DNA of 64,000 nt from Betaproteobacteria bacterium (GCA_020621865.1 JAHRYW010000002.1:201541-265540), one strand, 5' to 3'; shown: positions 9,368 through 18,660, counted from the stretch's first letter. Notes: generated from the letters alone by a model not told the origin. Translations and numbers: made by a program.

Positions 9368-9842
9368 GGCGGCCCACTGGTATGGGCTGGCCGGGGTCAT
9401 CGTTGTCTTCGACCAGCTAAGTAAGTGGCTGGTGCTGGAAAACCTCCGCTTCGGCGAGACGATCTACGTCGCGCCGTTCTGGAATTGGGTGCTGACCTTC
9501 AACCCCGGTGCTGCCTTCAGCTTCCTGGCCGACCAGCCGGGCTGGCAGCGCTGGCTGTTCACGGCGCTGGCACTCGGCATCTCCGGCTGGATCGCCATCA
9601 TGCTTCGCCAACAGCCGCAGCAGAAACTGCTTTCGCTGGCTCTGACGCTGGTCATGGGGGGGGCCCTGGGTAACGTGATCGACCGTGTGCGCTTCGGGGC
9701 GGTCGTCGATTTCATCCAGTGGCACGCGGCTGGCTTTTATTGGCCTGCCTTCAACGTCGCCGACTCGGCCATTACGGTCGGCGCCATTTTGCTCGTTGTC
9801 GAGCAGTTGACTGAAACCAAAAAGAAAGAGAATCCCCAATGA
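9360..9842 (+). CDS. lspA: Lipoprotein signal peptidase (signal peptidase II)
   Basis: An inner-membrane aspartyl protease of 160 residues that cuts the signal peptide of prolipoproteins ahead of the lipidated Cys. Four membrane segments can be traced. The catalytic regions [22 protein letters not shown] and F-N-V-A-D-S contain the conserved aspartates. The start is taken as GTG 9360, overlapping the ileS end by 8 bases, because the conserved protein begins there; a longer in-frame start lies within the ileS zinc finger. The fkpB start overlaps its stop. An eight-G run (9656-9663) lies within the coding region. Confidence 0.94.
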   Translation: MPKAAHWYGLAGVIVVFDQLSKWLVLENLRFGETIYVAPFWNWVLTFNPGAAFSFLADQPGWQRWLFTALALGISGWIAIMLRQQPQQKLLSLALTLVMGGALGNVIDRVRFGAVVDFIQWHAAGFYWPAFNVADSAITVGAILLVVEQLTETKKKENPQ

Positions 9843-10270
9843 GCGCCACCGTCCGTTCCGACAGCTTCCTGACCCTGCACTACCGGATTACCACGGCCGA
9901 CGGTGAGGAGTTCCTGTCCACGTTCGATATGAGTCCGGCGACCCTGCAGATGGGCAGCGGCCAACTGGCAGAAAACCTCGAATCGGTGCTGATCGGCCTG
10001 CCGGCGCACGAGCGCTTCGTATTCGAACTCGAACCGGCACAGGCCTTCGGCCAGCACAACGAGCGCCTGGTCGAACGCATCGCCCGCAATGGCCTGCCGG
10101 CCGAGATGGAACTCAAGGAGAATTCCGTCGTCGAATTCACCGCGCCCAATGGCGGTACCTTCGCCGGCTTCCTGCGCGAGCTCGACGCGACGCACGCCCT
10201 GTTCGACTTCAACCACCCGATGGCCGGAAAAACGATCCGCTTCGAGGTGGAAATCATCGGAATCATGTAA
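9839..10270 (+). CDS. fkpB: FKBP-type peptidyl-prolyl isomerase, SlpA/FkpB family
   Basis: A 143-residue cytoplasmic prolyl isomerase. It keeps the reduced FKBP architecture of the SlpA group: a short FKBP fold interrupted by an insert-in-flap chaperone domain in the middle (about 65-120). Recognisable segments are [10 protein letters not shown] near the N-terminus, E-P-A-Q-A-F-G in the flap region and [10 protein letters not shown] near the C-terminus. The ATG overlaps the lspA stop (ATGA) and its stop overlaps the ispH start (TAATG), so the three genes are translationally coupled. Confidence 0.92.
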   Translation: MSATVRSDSFLTLHYRITTADGEEFLSTFDMSPATLQMGSGQLAENLESVLIGLPAHERFVFELEPAQAFGQHNERLVERIARNGLPAEMELKENSVVEFTAPNGGTFAGFLRELDATHALFDFNHPMAGKTIRFEVEIIGIM

Positions 10271-11193
10271 TGGAAATCATCCTCGCCAACCCCCGTGGCT
10301 TCTGCGCCGGCGTCGAGCGTGCCATCGCCATCGTCGAGCGGGCACTGGAAAAATTCGGCGCACCGATCTACGTCCGCCACGAAGTCGTGCACAACAAGTT
10401 CGTCTGCGATGACCTGCGCGCCAAGGGGGCGGTGTTCATTGAGGAACTGGACGAAGTGCCGGCCGGCAGCACGGTCATCTTCAGCGCCCACGGTGTTTCC
10501 AAGGCCGTCCGCGCAGACGCCGAGGCCCGCGGGCTGAAGATCTTCGACGCCACCTGCCCGCTGGTCACCAAGGTGCACGTCGAAGTTGGCAAGATGCGCA
10601 ACCAGATCCGCGAAGTGGTGATGATCGGCCACAAGGGCCATCCGGAGGTCGAAGGGACGATGGGGCAGAGCGAGGGCGGCATGTACCTGGTCGAAACCGC
10701 CGAGGACGTCGCAGATCTGCAGGTCAATGACCTAGATAATCTGTCCTTCGTCACCCAGACCACGCTGTCCGTAGATGATGCGACTATCGTCATCGATGCC
10801 TTGAAGCAACGTTTTCCGAATATCCAGGGGCCAAAAAAGGACGACATCTGCTACGCCACCCAGAACCGCCAGGATGCAGTCAAGGCGCTGGCCGAAAACT
10901 GCGATCTGGTAATCGTCGTGGGCAGCCCGAATAGCTCTAACTCGCGGCGACTGCGGGAGGTTGCGTTGGCTCGGGGAGTTTCGGCCTATCTGGTCGACGG
11001 TGCCGAAGAAATTGATGCCGCCTGGTTTCCCGGAAAGCAACGGGTTGGCGTAACGGCAGGAGCCTCGGCACCGGAAATATTGGTCGAGCGTGTTGTAGAA
11101 CGGATTCAGGGGCTGACAAATGCGCTGATCGTTCAACGCGAGGTAGTTGAGGAAGGGGTTTCCTTCCCTTTGCCGAAGGAGCTGGCTCACTAG
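10270..11193 (+). CDS. ispH: 4-hydroxy-3-methylbut-2-enyl diphosphate reductase
   Basis: IspH (LytB) reduces HMBPP to IPP and DMAPP, the last step of the MEP isoprenoid pathway, with an iron-sulfur cluster. The 307-residue protein holds the three cluster cysteines: in G-F-C-A-G-V near residue 12, in D-A-T-C-P-L-V near 96, and in a C-Y-A-T-Q-N-R-Q segment near 195. The conserved G-S-x-N-S-S-N-S and T-A-G-A-S-A-P segments are present. It is the last gene of the ribF operon and converges on the TonB-like gene 30 bases away. Confidence 0.96.
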   Translation: MEIILANPRGFCAGVERAIAIVERALEKFGAPIYVRHEVVHNKFVCDDLRAKGAVFIEELDEVPAGSTVIFSAHGVSKAVRADAEARGLKIFDATCPLVTKVHVEVGKMRNQIREVVMIGHKGHPEVEGTMGQSEGGMYLVETAEDVADLQVNDLDNLSFVTQTTLSVDDATIVIDALKQRFPNIQGPKKDDICYATQNRQDAVKALAENCDLVIVVGSPNSSNSRRLREVALARGVSAYLVDGAEEIDAAWFPGKQRVGVTAGASAPEILVERVVERIQGLTNALIVQREVVEEGVSFPLPKELAH

Positions 11194-11223
11194 CTCAGAA
11201 GGTTCGAAGTGGAGTCGGGTCGG

Positions 11224-11856
11224 TTAGTCTTTGGGTTTTTCGCGAATGGATAGCTCGATCACTATCCGGCTTGGGACTGCTTTATGATTTAGCATTGCTG
11301 GAATAAAGGTTGCCAGCGTGGCTTGCGCGACGACGATCTGAACAACTGCATCGGGTAGTGTCGTGTTTACTATGTTCAGCCTGTCCACCGAGCCTTTCTT
11401 GCTGATCAATAACTCGATGACAATCGAGCCATTGACGTAGAAATCGGCTAGTGCTTTGTCAAGAGGCCCGTCAGTCGCGTCAAGGTTGTCGATGATTCTT
11501 GGCGGACGGTCAACTTCGTAACGATCGAAATAACGAGCAGGAGCGGGGCTTGGCGCTTGCGTGCCGAGATCGGTCGACGTCAACTGGCCTGGAATGGGAG
11601 ATTCCGGTGCGGTGGTGATTGATCCATAACGGGGTTCTAGCATATTCGAACTCGTTTCGTGAGGGGGGCGATTTGTCAGATGTTGACCATTCTCATCTTG
11701 CGGAGTCGTAAGCTTCGCTAGCATTCCCCGCTCGGTCTCGGCGATACGGTTGTGCTGAACGCTGCCATAGTTACCTTCGGAGTGTTTCTTGCTATTGAGC
11801 ATCAACACACCCAAATGAAGCGCCAGTGACGCGGCGAGAGCTGCCGTGATACGCAT
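11224..11856 (-). CDS. TonB-like protein at the end of the pilus operon
   Basis: A 210-residue protein with one N-terminal membrane segment (A-A-L-A-A-S-L-A-L-H-L-G-V-L), a polar and proline-containing central region, and a C-terminal alpha/beta domain of about 90 residues resembling TonB C-terminal domains, with the pattern G-S-I-V-I-E-L-L-I-S-K-K-G. I infer a periplasmic anchor or energy-transducer-like protein. No ExbB/ExbD is nearby. The start at 11856 is chosen because a longer reading frame would run back through a strong hairpin terminator (11864-11895). Codon use is less GC-biased than in the ribF operon. Confidence 0.65.
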   Translation of the reverse strand: MRITAALAASLALHLGVLMLNSKKHSEGNYGSVQHNRIAETERGMLAKLTTPQDENGQHLTNRPPHETSSNMLEPRYGSITTAPESPIPGQLTSTDLGTQAPSPAPARYFDRYEVDRPPRIIDNLDATDGPLDKALADFYVNGSIVIELLISKKGSVDRLNIVNTTLPDAVVQIVVAQATLATFIPAMLNHKAVPSRIVIELSIREKPKD

Positions 11857-11863
11857 GTATTCG

Positions 11864-11895
11864 AAAAAAACGCCCCTAGAAGGGGCGTTTTTTTT
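11864..11895 (-). terminator. Intrinsic terminator after pilY1
   Basis: A 7-bp GC stem (CGCCCCT / AGGGGCG) with an AGA loop at 11871-11887, flanked by a 7-A run and a T run. It lies between the pilY1 stop and the TonB-like start, and could end or attenuate the pilus transcript. Confidence 0.85.
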
Positions 11896-11908
11896 GCTTT
11901 GCCAACGC

Positions 11909-14900
11909 TTATTCAACAAGCTCTCGCCACATCAAACGTCTTCCAGACTCAGTGCCACCACTACTGGGTGGTTTCGTTGGAACTTTTCGCGGGCTTCCTA
12001 CCTTGCCATCGGCTGTGACGGGAACCATCTTGATCCCTTCGGTGGTTCTAATTGCAGACATCCCGACAATCGGTGAGGGGTAGCTGAATACGGACTGCCC
12101 ATTATCAACATTTCCACCGGAGAAATAATCGATGAAATAAAGGTTGCCCCGTCCTCCCGGCTCACATTCCGTATTTAAAGGGACGATACTTGAAACAATC
12201 AAGGTGCCCAGAACCAGTTTGGCTTCGAGTGCGACGCGTTCATTATCGTCAATCAGGTTAATGAACCAGCCACCATTGACATTCCAGTCCACGGTGTTAG
12301 TAGTAAGTTTGTTGCTGGTAATTGTCTGTTCAACCAAACTGCTAAGGGCAAGTTCGCTGGTCCCATTGTCTTTGATACCGTAAATGGCCTGCTGCTTGTC
12401 CAGCGTAAGGTCATCCTGTGACAAATAGCGGCCTGTACCGAAATACAGCACTGTTTTGCCACTGGCATCGGCTATTTCGGGAGCTACGGTGATGGGTTGA
12501 TTGCTGCCCAGGGCGATGATCTTGGACACGGTTCCGTTGAGCAGGTCAAAACGCCAGAGATTGCCAAACAGGTCGCCGCCATATGCCAAGGTGGCTGAAT
12601 TGTCCGTTTCGAAGAACTGGATTCGAGGATTGATCCTGGCTAATCCGCTAGGCGTCGATACCGAGCCAACATCCGTCGAAATTTGCTTGATCAGGGTTCC
12701 GCTGCTTGCATTGAGGATGAACAGTCGACCAATACCGTCAGCGCTGGTGTATTTGCCGCTCTCCGGAATATTGTTGTAGCCAGACGGTAGCAGAACCACC
12801 CAGATACCATCGACCTTAGTGACAGTTGCGGCGCCGTAGCTATAGCCCATGTTGGGGTTTGTATCGGCTGTAAAACTCCACATGTATTTTGGCGATGCCG
12901 GATCGGTAATGTCCAGCGCAAAGTAACCTCGGCCCCCCTTGCCCAGTGCGCCTATGAGGATGCTTTTCCAGACGCCGCCATCATTGATGTCGGCGACCGT
13001 CAACGGACCATCGACGAAGTAGCGATGGTTGTTGGCGTAATCCTTGTCGGCGAGACGCCACAAATTCGACATCACGATTGGCGGTACATAGGCCCAGCGC
13101 TCCTTGCCGGTTTCTGCATCGAATGCGTGCAGCATGCCGTCGTTGGCCGACACATAGACCGTGGGTGCCCGGGTTGCCTGACTTGTCTTGAATGCATCGT
13201 AACCACTATCGGCAAAGCTGTAGGGCGGAGCCTGCACGTAAACCGGTTGGGCGTGCACAATGTCGCCCAGCGTTGTGGGTCGGTCACGATACAGTCGGCT
13301 GTAAGCACCATAGGAGTTAGTGTCACGATCTTGGTCTTCGTAGCGATTTTGGCCACGAATGTATTTCAACAGGTTTTCCGGTGTGCCATCGGTAATCTGG
13401 CTTCCCGACCAGTCACTGTACTGGCTGAGTTGGTTATTGTTGAAATATGCCTTTTGGGTTGCTGAGAGGTTGCTGTAGTCGAAACTGATCAGAGATGTGG
13501 TATTTGACGTATAGATGGTTCTGGTGTCCGACAAGCCGTTGCTGGCTATCTTGCTGTCAAGCAGGCCTGCAGCTTTCCAGGTGGCTGTAACGGCTACTTC
13601 GCCGGTTACTGGATCGATGGTTTTTGCACTCAATTCACCGTCCCAGGTGACAGTGTTATAACTGGCGACGAAGAATGCATTATTTCCCAGAACTGGTTCC
13701 AGACTGCTGGTTGCAGCTGCTGCACCGGAGCCATTACTTGCGGCAATCGAACCGAGCGCATCATTCAATCCATTGATCAGGGATTCTGGATTCTTTGCAC
13801 TCAAATAGGTTCCTCGACCGTTGACGGCTGCGTGCCAAAGGTCGTCGATACGATCAAGATCCTCTGTGTCAGTTGGGTCGGGCCACCAAACCCCGTCAGG
13901 GTTATTCTTGAGGGCGTAATAATCTCCACTTGTGCTGGTTTTATAACCATCTTGGTACACAAGCGAACCATCCACGCCAAGTCCGATAGTGAAGGTGGTC
14001 ATGTGCTGATGTTCAGCTACGTCGTCTTCGTTTTCTTTGGTGCCAGCAGGGGGGACATTGTCTTCGCAGACGCCGCAACTGCCTGGTCGCAGATCGGTAT
14101 GGTAGTAATAGTATGCAACGTCCGCCAAGGTGTTGCCCTTCCTCAACTTGTCAAAGGATGGGGGGGGCACGGTCTTTGCGCCGTCCTGGTCGCCGACGCG
14201 GGTTATGCCGTCCTCTTTGTTTGGGCCGTATGTATCAGTTACTGAATTCCAATAGCCATCAGTTGATAGCATGGTGAAATTTCGCTGGCAGGAATACTGG
14301 ATTGGATCGGTACCAATTTTGCCCGCGTAAATTCTCCCAGCCTTGGCCAGGGCGCCCAGCAGTGGTGTGCTACCACTCGGCACGGCGCCATAGAGCTTGG
14401 CAAACCAGTTTGCTTTTTGCCCGCTATCAAAATTGCGGATATTTAGGAATTCCGCACCTTCATTTGTCCCGGTCTCGTTGATTGTTGAATAGCCGATGCG
14501 GGCGTGGAAGAAGTTCTTGTCGTTGGGGTCATCAATATCACTGAGCGGAGTCCCGCGGATTTTCGAGAAGGCTTGCCCGACAGCGGTCTTGGTCATTTGC
14601 ATCCGGGTCCGGTACCAAGCATACCAGTTTGCGAAGTTGGTCATTTCTTCAGCATAGGTTCGCGTTGTGCTGTTGGGGCCAGAATAGCTGTTTACTGATG
14701 GAATTATGTCGACCCTCGTCCAATCGGAATATCGGACGTAGGGATGAGCGGCGTCCTTTTTGGTCTGGCAGGTACCGGCGGTGCCGAAACGGGGAGAAGT
14801 GTCGCGGTTGGTGCACCATTCTACGGAGACAGTGTAATAAAAGGGCGCTCCTTCTTTGGTCCGGATATTGAAATACGTCGTGTTGGGATACAGGTAGCTG

Positions 14901-15415
14901 GTGCCATCGATTTGAGCCTTGCAATTGACACCGTTCGGGTCGTCATCGGAACGCTTGCAGGCTACCCTTTCCGGATATTTTGTTGTCAAGTTAATGGTTT
15001 CGGTGCTCTGGATGCCATAACCGTCCTTGGGTACGCTGGTCCATGTCGTATAGCTGGTCTTGCTTGAGCCATCGGCATTGATAGGCGCGGTGTAATTGAT
15101 CATCGGGTTGTAATAAACCCGGTTAAAACTACTGGCATAGAAGGGTGGGTCGCCTGCACGGCAGTTGACTAGATCGCGGCCTATGCCCCGGCAGTAATTA
15201 CCATTGACATAGTCCGGCATGTGGTCCCAGCCCATACTGCCAGAGTCGTCAAGCACGAAGTAAATATTGGGCAATATGGAAACAGTTGCTGCATTAGCCA
15301 ACGGAATATCAGCCAATTTGGTTTCAGCGGCTGTTGCTGGTCCTGTCAGCATTGGGACGATAAAGGCCAGACCAATCGCGATGCGGCGAAACTCTAAGCA
15401 GAGGGGGCGTTTCAT
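11909..15415 (-). CDS. pilY1: Type IV pilus tip adhesin / assembly factor PilY1 (PilC family)
   Basis: A 1168-residue exported protein. A signal peptide (residues 1 to about 34, ending A-T-A-A) is followed by a von Willebrand A-like region with D-D-S-G-S-M (about residue 54), and then a C-terminal Neisseria PilC-type beta-propeller (about 640-1100) with repeated blade segments such as D-G-M-L-H-A-F-D-A-E-T-G. PilY1 proteins cap the pilus, control retraction and mediate adhesion. The start at 15415 is supported by GGAGGTAAC immediately upstream. An eight-base C run in the coding strand (14160-14167) encodes part of V-P-P-P-S. It is the sixth gene of the minor pilin operon. Confidence 0.9.
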   Translation of the reverse strand: MKRPLCLEFRRIAIGLAFIVPMLTGPATAAETKLADIPLANAATVSILPNIYFVLDDSGSMGWDHMPDYVNGNYCRGIGRDLVNCRAGDPPFYASSFNRVYYNPMINYTAPINADGSSKTSYTTWTSVPKDGYGIQSTETINLTTKYPERVACKRSDDDPNGVNCKAQIDGTSYLYPNTTYFNIRTKEGAPFYYTVSVEWCTNRDTSPRFGTAGTCQTKKDAAHPYVRYSDWTRVDIIPSVNSYSGPNSTTRTYAEEMTNFANWYAWYRTRMQMTKTAVGQAFSKIRGTPLSDIDDPNDKNFFHARIGYSTINETGTNEGAEFLNIRNFDSGQKANWFAKLYGAVPSGSTPLLGALAKAGRIYAGKIGTDPIQYSCQRNFTMLSTDGYWNSVTDTYGPNKEDGITRVGDQDGAKTVPPPSFDKLRKGNTLADVAYYYYHTDLRPGSCGVCEDNVPPAGTKENEDDVAEHQHMTTFTIGLGVDGSLVYQDGYKTSTSGDYYALKNNPDGVWWPDPTDTEDLDRIDDLWHAAVNGRGTYLSAKNPESLINGLNDALGSIAASNGSGAAAATSSLEPVLGNNAFFVASYNTVTWDGELSAKTIDPVTGEVAVTATWKAAGLLDSKIASNGLSDTRTIYTSNTTSLISFDYSNLSATQKAYFNNNQLSQYSDWSGSQITDGTPENLLKYIRGQNRYEDQDRDTNSYGAYSRLYRDRPTTLGDIVHAQPVYVQAPPYSFADSGYDAFKTSQATRAPTVYVSANDGMLHAFDAETGKERWAYVPPIVMSNLWRLADKDYANNHRYFVDGPLTVADINDGGVWKSILIGALGKGGRGYFALDITDPASPKYMWSFTADTNPNMGYSYGAATVTKVDGIWVVLLPSGYNNIPESGKYTSADGIGRLFILNASSGTLIKQISTDVGSVSTPSGLARINPRIQFFETDNSATLAYGGDLFGNLWRFDLLNGTVSKIIALGSNQPITVAPEIADASGKTVLYFGTGRYLSQDDLTLDKQQAIYGIKDNGTSELALSSLVEQTITSNKLTTNTVDWNVNGGWFINLIDDNERVALEAKLVLGTLIVSSIVPLNTECEPGGRGNLYFIDYFSGGNVDNGQSVFSYPSPIVGMSAIRTTEGIKMVPVTADGKVGSPRKVPTKPPSSGGTESGRRLMWRELVE

Positions 15416-15482
15416 TGTTACCTCCATTGAAACTCTACCGGTTTGCAAGCGCATGACCGGGGATGAACTGGTTGCAAGCTGT

Positions 15483-16163
15483 TCAGCGCTGAATGAAAAC
15501 CTGTACATAGCTGTTATTGTTCCGAGGGCCTGACACCCGAACAGTGATTCGGTAGCGGCCCATGATGGCGCCAGTTCCGGCAAGGATCGGCTGGTAACCC
15601 ATCTCGCGAGTTACCGCGCCTTCGCTGTTTCCGTCGGAAGTACTGCTGGTCGATACGCTACAGTCAGAACTCTCGAGGTCTCCGGCAACGCCGCACATCC
15701 GGTGTATTACGTAGCAGATCCGATTGCCGTTCGCGTCGTTGTTGGCCTCGCAAAACGGTGAGTGGGAACCCGGTTGCTCATCACCCTTGGTGTCGATCCA
15801 TTTGACATTGTCACTGCTGCTTTTGGTTCGGCTGCCAGTTATATCCACTCCCTTTCCATCGTCACCCCCGGCATCGGTTCGAGTGGCGTAGTAGCCGTTT
15901 TCGGTATCGTTGTCCTGAAGATAGGCCGTTGTTTTTCCCATCAGCCAATTCCGGGCATTTTCTACGCCTGTATCAGCGCTGGTGGTCGAATTTTGGCGGA
16001 ACGCCAAGTTGCCGGCGATCAGCGAATTGGTGTCAATGGATCGAATCAGGGCGACACCTGCCATGGACATTGCGGCCAGCGCGATCAGGGCGACGAGTAG
16101 GGAAAGTCCAGTCTGTCGATTAGGAGGAAAAATAGTGCAACGAGATGGGCAGGCGTTGTTCAT
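15483..16163 (-). CDS. pilX: Minor pilin PilX-like
   Basis: A 226-residue protein with a type IV pilin N-terminal helix: L-S-L-L-V-A-L-I-A-L-A-A-M preceded by Q-T-G. It fits the PilX minor pilin, which primes pilus assembly with PilV, PilW, FimT/FimU and PilY1. The cleavage site is Gly followed by Leu, as commonly seen in PilX. The C-terminal globular part is rich in Ser, Asp and Thr and has five cysteines. It starts 10 bases beyond the pilW stop, and pilY1 follows after 67 bases. Name by position and helix; the globular part is not distinctive. Confidence 0.8.
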   Translation of the reverse strand: MNNACPSRCTIFPPNRQTGLSLLVALIALAAMSMAGVALIRSIDTNSLIAGNLAFRQNSTTSADTGVENARNWLMGKTTAYLQDNDTENGYYATRTDAGGDDGKGVDITGSRTKSSSDNVKWIDTKGDEQPGSHSPFCEANNDANGNRICYVIHRMCGVAGDLESSDCSVSTSSTSDGNSEGAVTREMGYQPILAGTGAIMGRYRITVRVSGPRNNNSYVQVFIQR

Positions 16164-16173
16164 GGTGACGTCC

Positions 16174-17307
16174 TTACTTCGTGTTGGCCCAGATGACGTT
16201 ACGCAACGGGATTACGGTTTCAACTACCTTGTAGCGGTAGCACTGCCAGTCGGGGAGGTTTTTGATGGCTGACAGGTTCGCCCAAGTTGACAAGTCGTCA
16301 ACCATTCCGCTGGTGGTCGTGGTGCACGCGTTGCCTTCTGGCTTTTCATATTCCGAACTACGCGCAACGACGGCAACACGCATCGCCTTGATTCTCTTTC
16401 CATTACCGTCGCCATGTGCCAGCGTTCCCTTGGCCCAGATTCCGGTCGCGTCTGTCCATTGGTCATCCCGGTTGACAGCTAACGAACCGGCATCAGCAAC
16501 CCCGTATTGTGCTTGCAGAGCAACGATGTTTGGCGATACCGTTTGAAACACGGCTGTGGTCGAATCCATCGACTCTAGCGTATTCGAGTTTAGTCGGTAG
16601 GTGCGAATAGTTAGGTCGGCAGAAACGCCACACCTCAGTACGGCTCCTTTTGTATATGCTGGCCAGTTATTTGCGGTCATATACGGAACTTTAGGGTTGA
16701 AGGTTGGAGTACTCCCCGGGTTGTGCTGTAGCTTGAGCGCCGGAGCTTGTACTTCCGTAACCTGCATGATGGTGCAATTACCATCTTGCTGCAGCATGGC
16801 CAGCTTTCCCTCAACGCAGCCACTGGTGCTGTTTACATTAAGTTCAGAGGATGGAGCCGGCATGGTTGAGCGTAATGTCGTACTGCTTGGAATGACAAAG
16901 TTGCCGTCAGAGGGGTCGCTGAAATACACGATCGCGATTTGATCGGGGGCGCTACCTCCGCCATCAGTTAGGCTAACTGCAGCGGGAAGTGAAAATGCAC
17001 TTATATTTGATTCTACAGAGCCATCGTTGTAATAACTGAATACCTTGTTGCATGCTGCCATTGAATCGGCTTCGAGGCCGAAGCCGGCCATTTTCGCATC
17101 CCGTTCGATTACGTAGAGGGCAAAGGCAGCGTTGGTCTGTGCATCGGCACTGCCGGTCGTGGTTCGCTTTTGACGTTCAGAAACGCTGAAAACCTGGAAT
17201 ATGACGATGGACGCCAGCATCCCGATTAGCATGGCAACCATGATTTCTATCAGTCCAAAACCGCGTTGATCAGGCTGAGTGTGCATTTTGTACGTTCTCG
17301 CATTCAT
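16174..17307 (-). CDS. pilW: Minor pilin PilW-like
   Basis: A 377-residue protein with a prepilin N-terminus R-G-F-G-L-I-E-I-M-V-A-M-L-I-G, that is G/FxxxE at a type III signal sequence, followed by a long globular region, the typical size for PilW. The Glu at position 5 of the mature protein is present. The ATG overlaps the pilV stop by one base (TAATG), so translation is probably coupled. It is predicted to be processed by PilD and to sit in the minor-pilin priming complex at the pilus tip. Confidence 0.85.
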   Translation of the reverse strand: MNARTYKMHTQPDQRGFGLIEIMVAMLIGMLASIVIFQVFSVSERQKRTTTGSADAQTNAAFALYVIERDAKMAGFGLEADSMAACNKVFSYYNDGSVESNISAFSLPAAVSLTDGGGSAPDQIAIVYFSDPSDGNFVIPSSTTLRSTMPAPSSELNVNSTSGCVEGKLAMLQQDGNCTIMQVTEVQAPALKLQHNPGSTPTFNPKVPYMTANNWPAYTKGAVLRCGVSADLTIRTYRLNSNTLESMDSTTAVFQTVSPNIVALQAQYGVADAGSLAVNRDDQWTDATGIWAKGTLAHGDGNGKRIKAMRVAVVARSSEYEKPEGNACTTTTSGMVDDLSTWANLSAIKNLPDWQCYRYKVVETVIPLRNVIWANTK

Positions 17308-17690
17308 TACGGGTTGGGGTTGATTCTGGTTGTTGATACATACCTCTGGGTATCGCTGCTTCCAGGTACTTTCCAGGTAACCGTGACTGTTACAACGTCA
17401 GCGGCCACCGCAACGGTCATTTTTCCATCGGGAAGATCGCTTATCGGTTCGTCGGCAACAGCGTGGCCCGCAAGGTTTGTTGGGTCTGCCCACATTTCGC
17501 CAACGCGCATATTGGCAATATTGCTCGCGTCGATACGTATCTTGGCATCCGTGGATATTCTCATGGCATTGGCTTGCAGGCCGACGATTGCGAGAATCCC
17601 AAAAGAGAAAACCAGAACTGCAATCAAGGCTTCAAGCAGGGCAACGCCGGTTTGGGCTTTGGGCGTGTGGCAGGGGCGGCTGCTTAACAT
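17307..17690 (-). CDS. pilV: Minor pilin PilV-like
   Basis: A 127-residue prepilin with T-G-V-A-L-L-E-A-L-I-A-V-L-V-F-S, the PilV pattern with Glu at the +5 position of the mature protein. The start at 17690 overlaps the fimT stop region and fits the short leader better than a longer reading frame beginning at 17729. The cleavage residue is Gly followed by Val, as in other PilV proteins rather than the Gly-Phe of major pilins. It is between fimT and pilW in the operon. Confidence 0.82.
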   Translation of the reverse strand: MLSSRPCHTPKAQTGVALLEALIAVLVFSFGILAIVGLQANAMRISTDAKIRIDASNIANMRVGEMWADPTNLAGHAVADEPISDLPDGKMTVAVAADVVTVTVTWKVPGSSDTQRYVSTTRINPNP

Positions 17691-18226
17691 TTTCTTGGGT
17701 CCCCGGTGGTGTAGACGGCTGGGTCGCACATGCGGATCGATCCACCGACTGAAATTCCGATCTGGAGGTCACGGCTTAGGCTTGAATCCACGCTGGGATT
17801 GTCGATGTTTATTTGAGTCAGTACTGGCGTGGCATCAGCGTTGCTGTCGAGGACTCGACCTAACGAAGAGAAAGTCACAGTGCGAGCGTCGCCTGGTGTG
17901 GTAGCCAGCGTCGCATTACGGGAGCCTTCGCCGGGAGTCGCCGATTGTAGTATTGATCCGGTGTTGCGCTCCACGATCTGCCAGCCGGTTTCACCGGCAC
18001 CACCATTCCCAGTCAAGGTGAATTCGATGGGGGTGCTGCGTCGAATGGCTTCTGCCCGGGCGCTTTGCAGCCCACTGGCAATTGATTCGGCGGCCGTCCG
18101 AATCTGGGTGTTTTGTATCCACTCGTTGAAACTGGGTATCCCGGTAGCAGCCAAGATAGCCACGATTGCCACGACGACCAACATTTCGATGAGAGATAGC
18201 CCGTCAAGGCTGCGACGCGAAGTCAT
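17684..18226 (-). CDS. fimT: Minor pilin / pseudopilin FimT (GspH family)
   Basis: A 180-residue protein with a prepilin helix (G-L-S-L-I-E-M-L-V-V-V-A-I-V-A-I-L) and a GspH/FimT C-terminal domain of about 125 residues. The A-R-S-E-A-I-R-R type motif of the family appears as S-A-R-A-E-A-I-R-R. Start ATG 18226 is used; a TTG at 18235 is possible. In some gammaproteobacteria FimT has been reported to bind DNA for natural transformation, which is relevant to the repeat family described in the findings, but nothing in this sequence proves it. Confidence 0.82.
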   Translation of the reverse strand: MTSRRSLDGLSLIEMLVVVAIVAILAATGIPSFNEWIQNTQIRTAAESIASGLQSARAEAIRRSTPIEFTLTGNGGAGETGWQIVERNTGSILQSATPGEGSRNATLATTPGDARTVTFSSLGRVLDSNADATPVLTQINIDNPSVDSSLSRDLQIGISVGGSIRMCDPAVYTTGDPRKC

Positions 18227-18228
18227 GG

Positions 18229-18660
18229 CTAGCAACCGCTTTTCCGGGTGATCCAGCAGTTGCCACCAGACCAGCCTGGTTCTAAGACCACGCTGGTGCG
18301 ATTGTTCGCCTGATCAACCGTAAAGGTGAAGTTGGCCATCGGGCCGGTGCCCGCCGCTTGAATCGTGTAAGTGTTGGCTGTTTGTTCGGTACAGGAAAAA
18401 TTGAAGTTGGATGACGTAACGGCTGTAGTGCAATCGAACCCAACGTAGGTCCGGTTGTTGTCGAAATTTGTTTCCAGTCGCGAGCGTATTCCCGACAAAC
18501 CGGATGTGGCATCCGGAATCCTGCTAACCAGGACGTAGTCTCGATAGGCGGGAAGCGCAATGGAGGCGAGAATGCCGATAATCGCAACTACTACCAGTAT
18601 TTCGATTAACGTAAACCCTTGAGAAAAAACGGATTTCGTGGTGAAGGGGGGGGCTTTCAT
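18229..18660 (-). CDS. pilE: Type IV pilin, PilE-type minor pilin
   Basis: A 143-residue prepilin with the classical [18 protein letters not shown] helix and Glu at +5. The small globular domain has a C-terminal Cys pair (G-N-C-W and S-G-C), as in PilE/ComP-like minor pilins. A good ribosome binding site AAGGAG precedes ATG 18660, so this is preferred over an upstream ATG. Codons 3-5 contain an eight-C run (18646-18653 on the plus strand as G). It is the first gene of the operon and diverges from rpsT. Whether it is a structural or a DNA-binding pilin cannot be told from sequence alone. Confidence 0.83.
   Translation of the reverse strand: MKAPPFTTKSVFSQGFTLIEILVVVAIIGILASIALPAYRDYVLVSRIPDATSGLSGIRSRLETNFDNNRTYVGFDCTTAVTSSNFNFSCTEQTANTYTIQAAGTGPMANFTFTVDQANNRTSVVLEPGWSGGNCWITRKSGC

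Noticed and set aside
9656..9663. Eight-G tract in lspA as a phase-variation site
   Set aside because: Essential gene, tract in a conserved Gly segment; chance run expected in GC-rich DNA.
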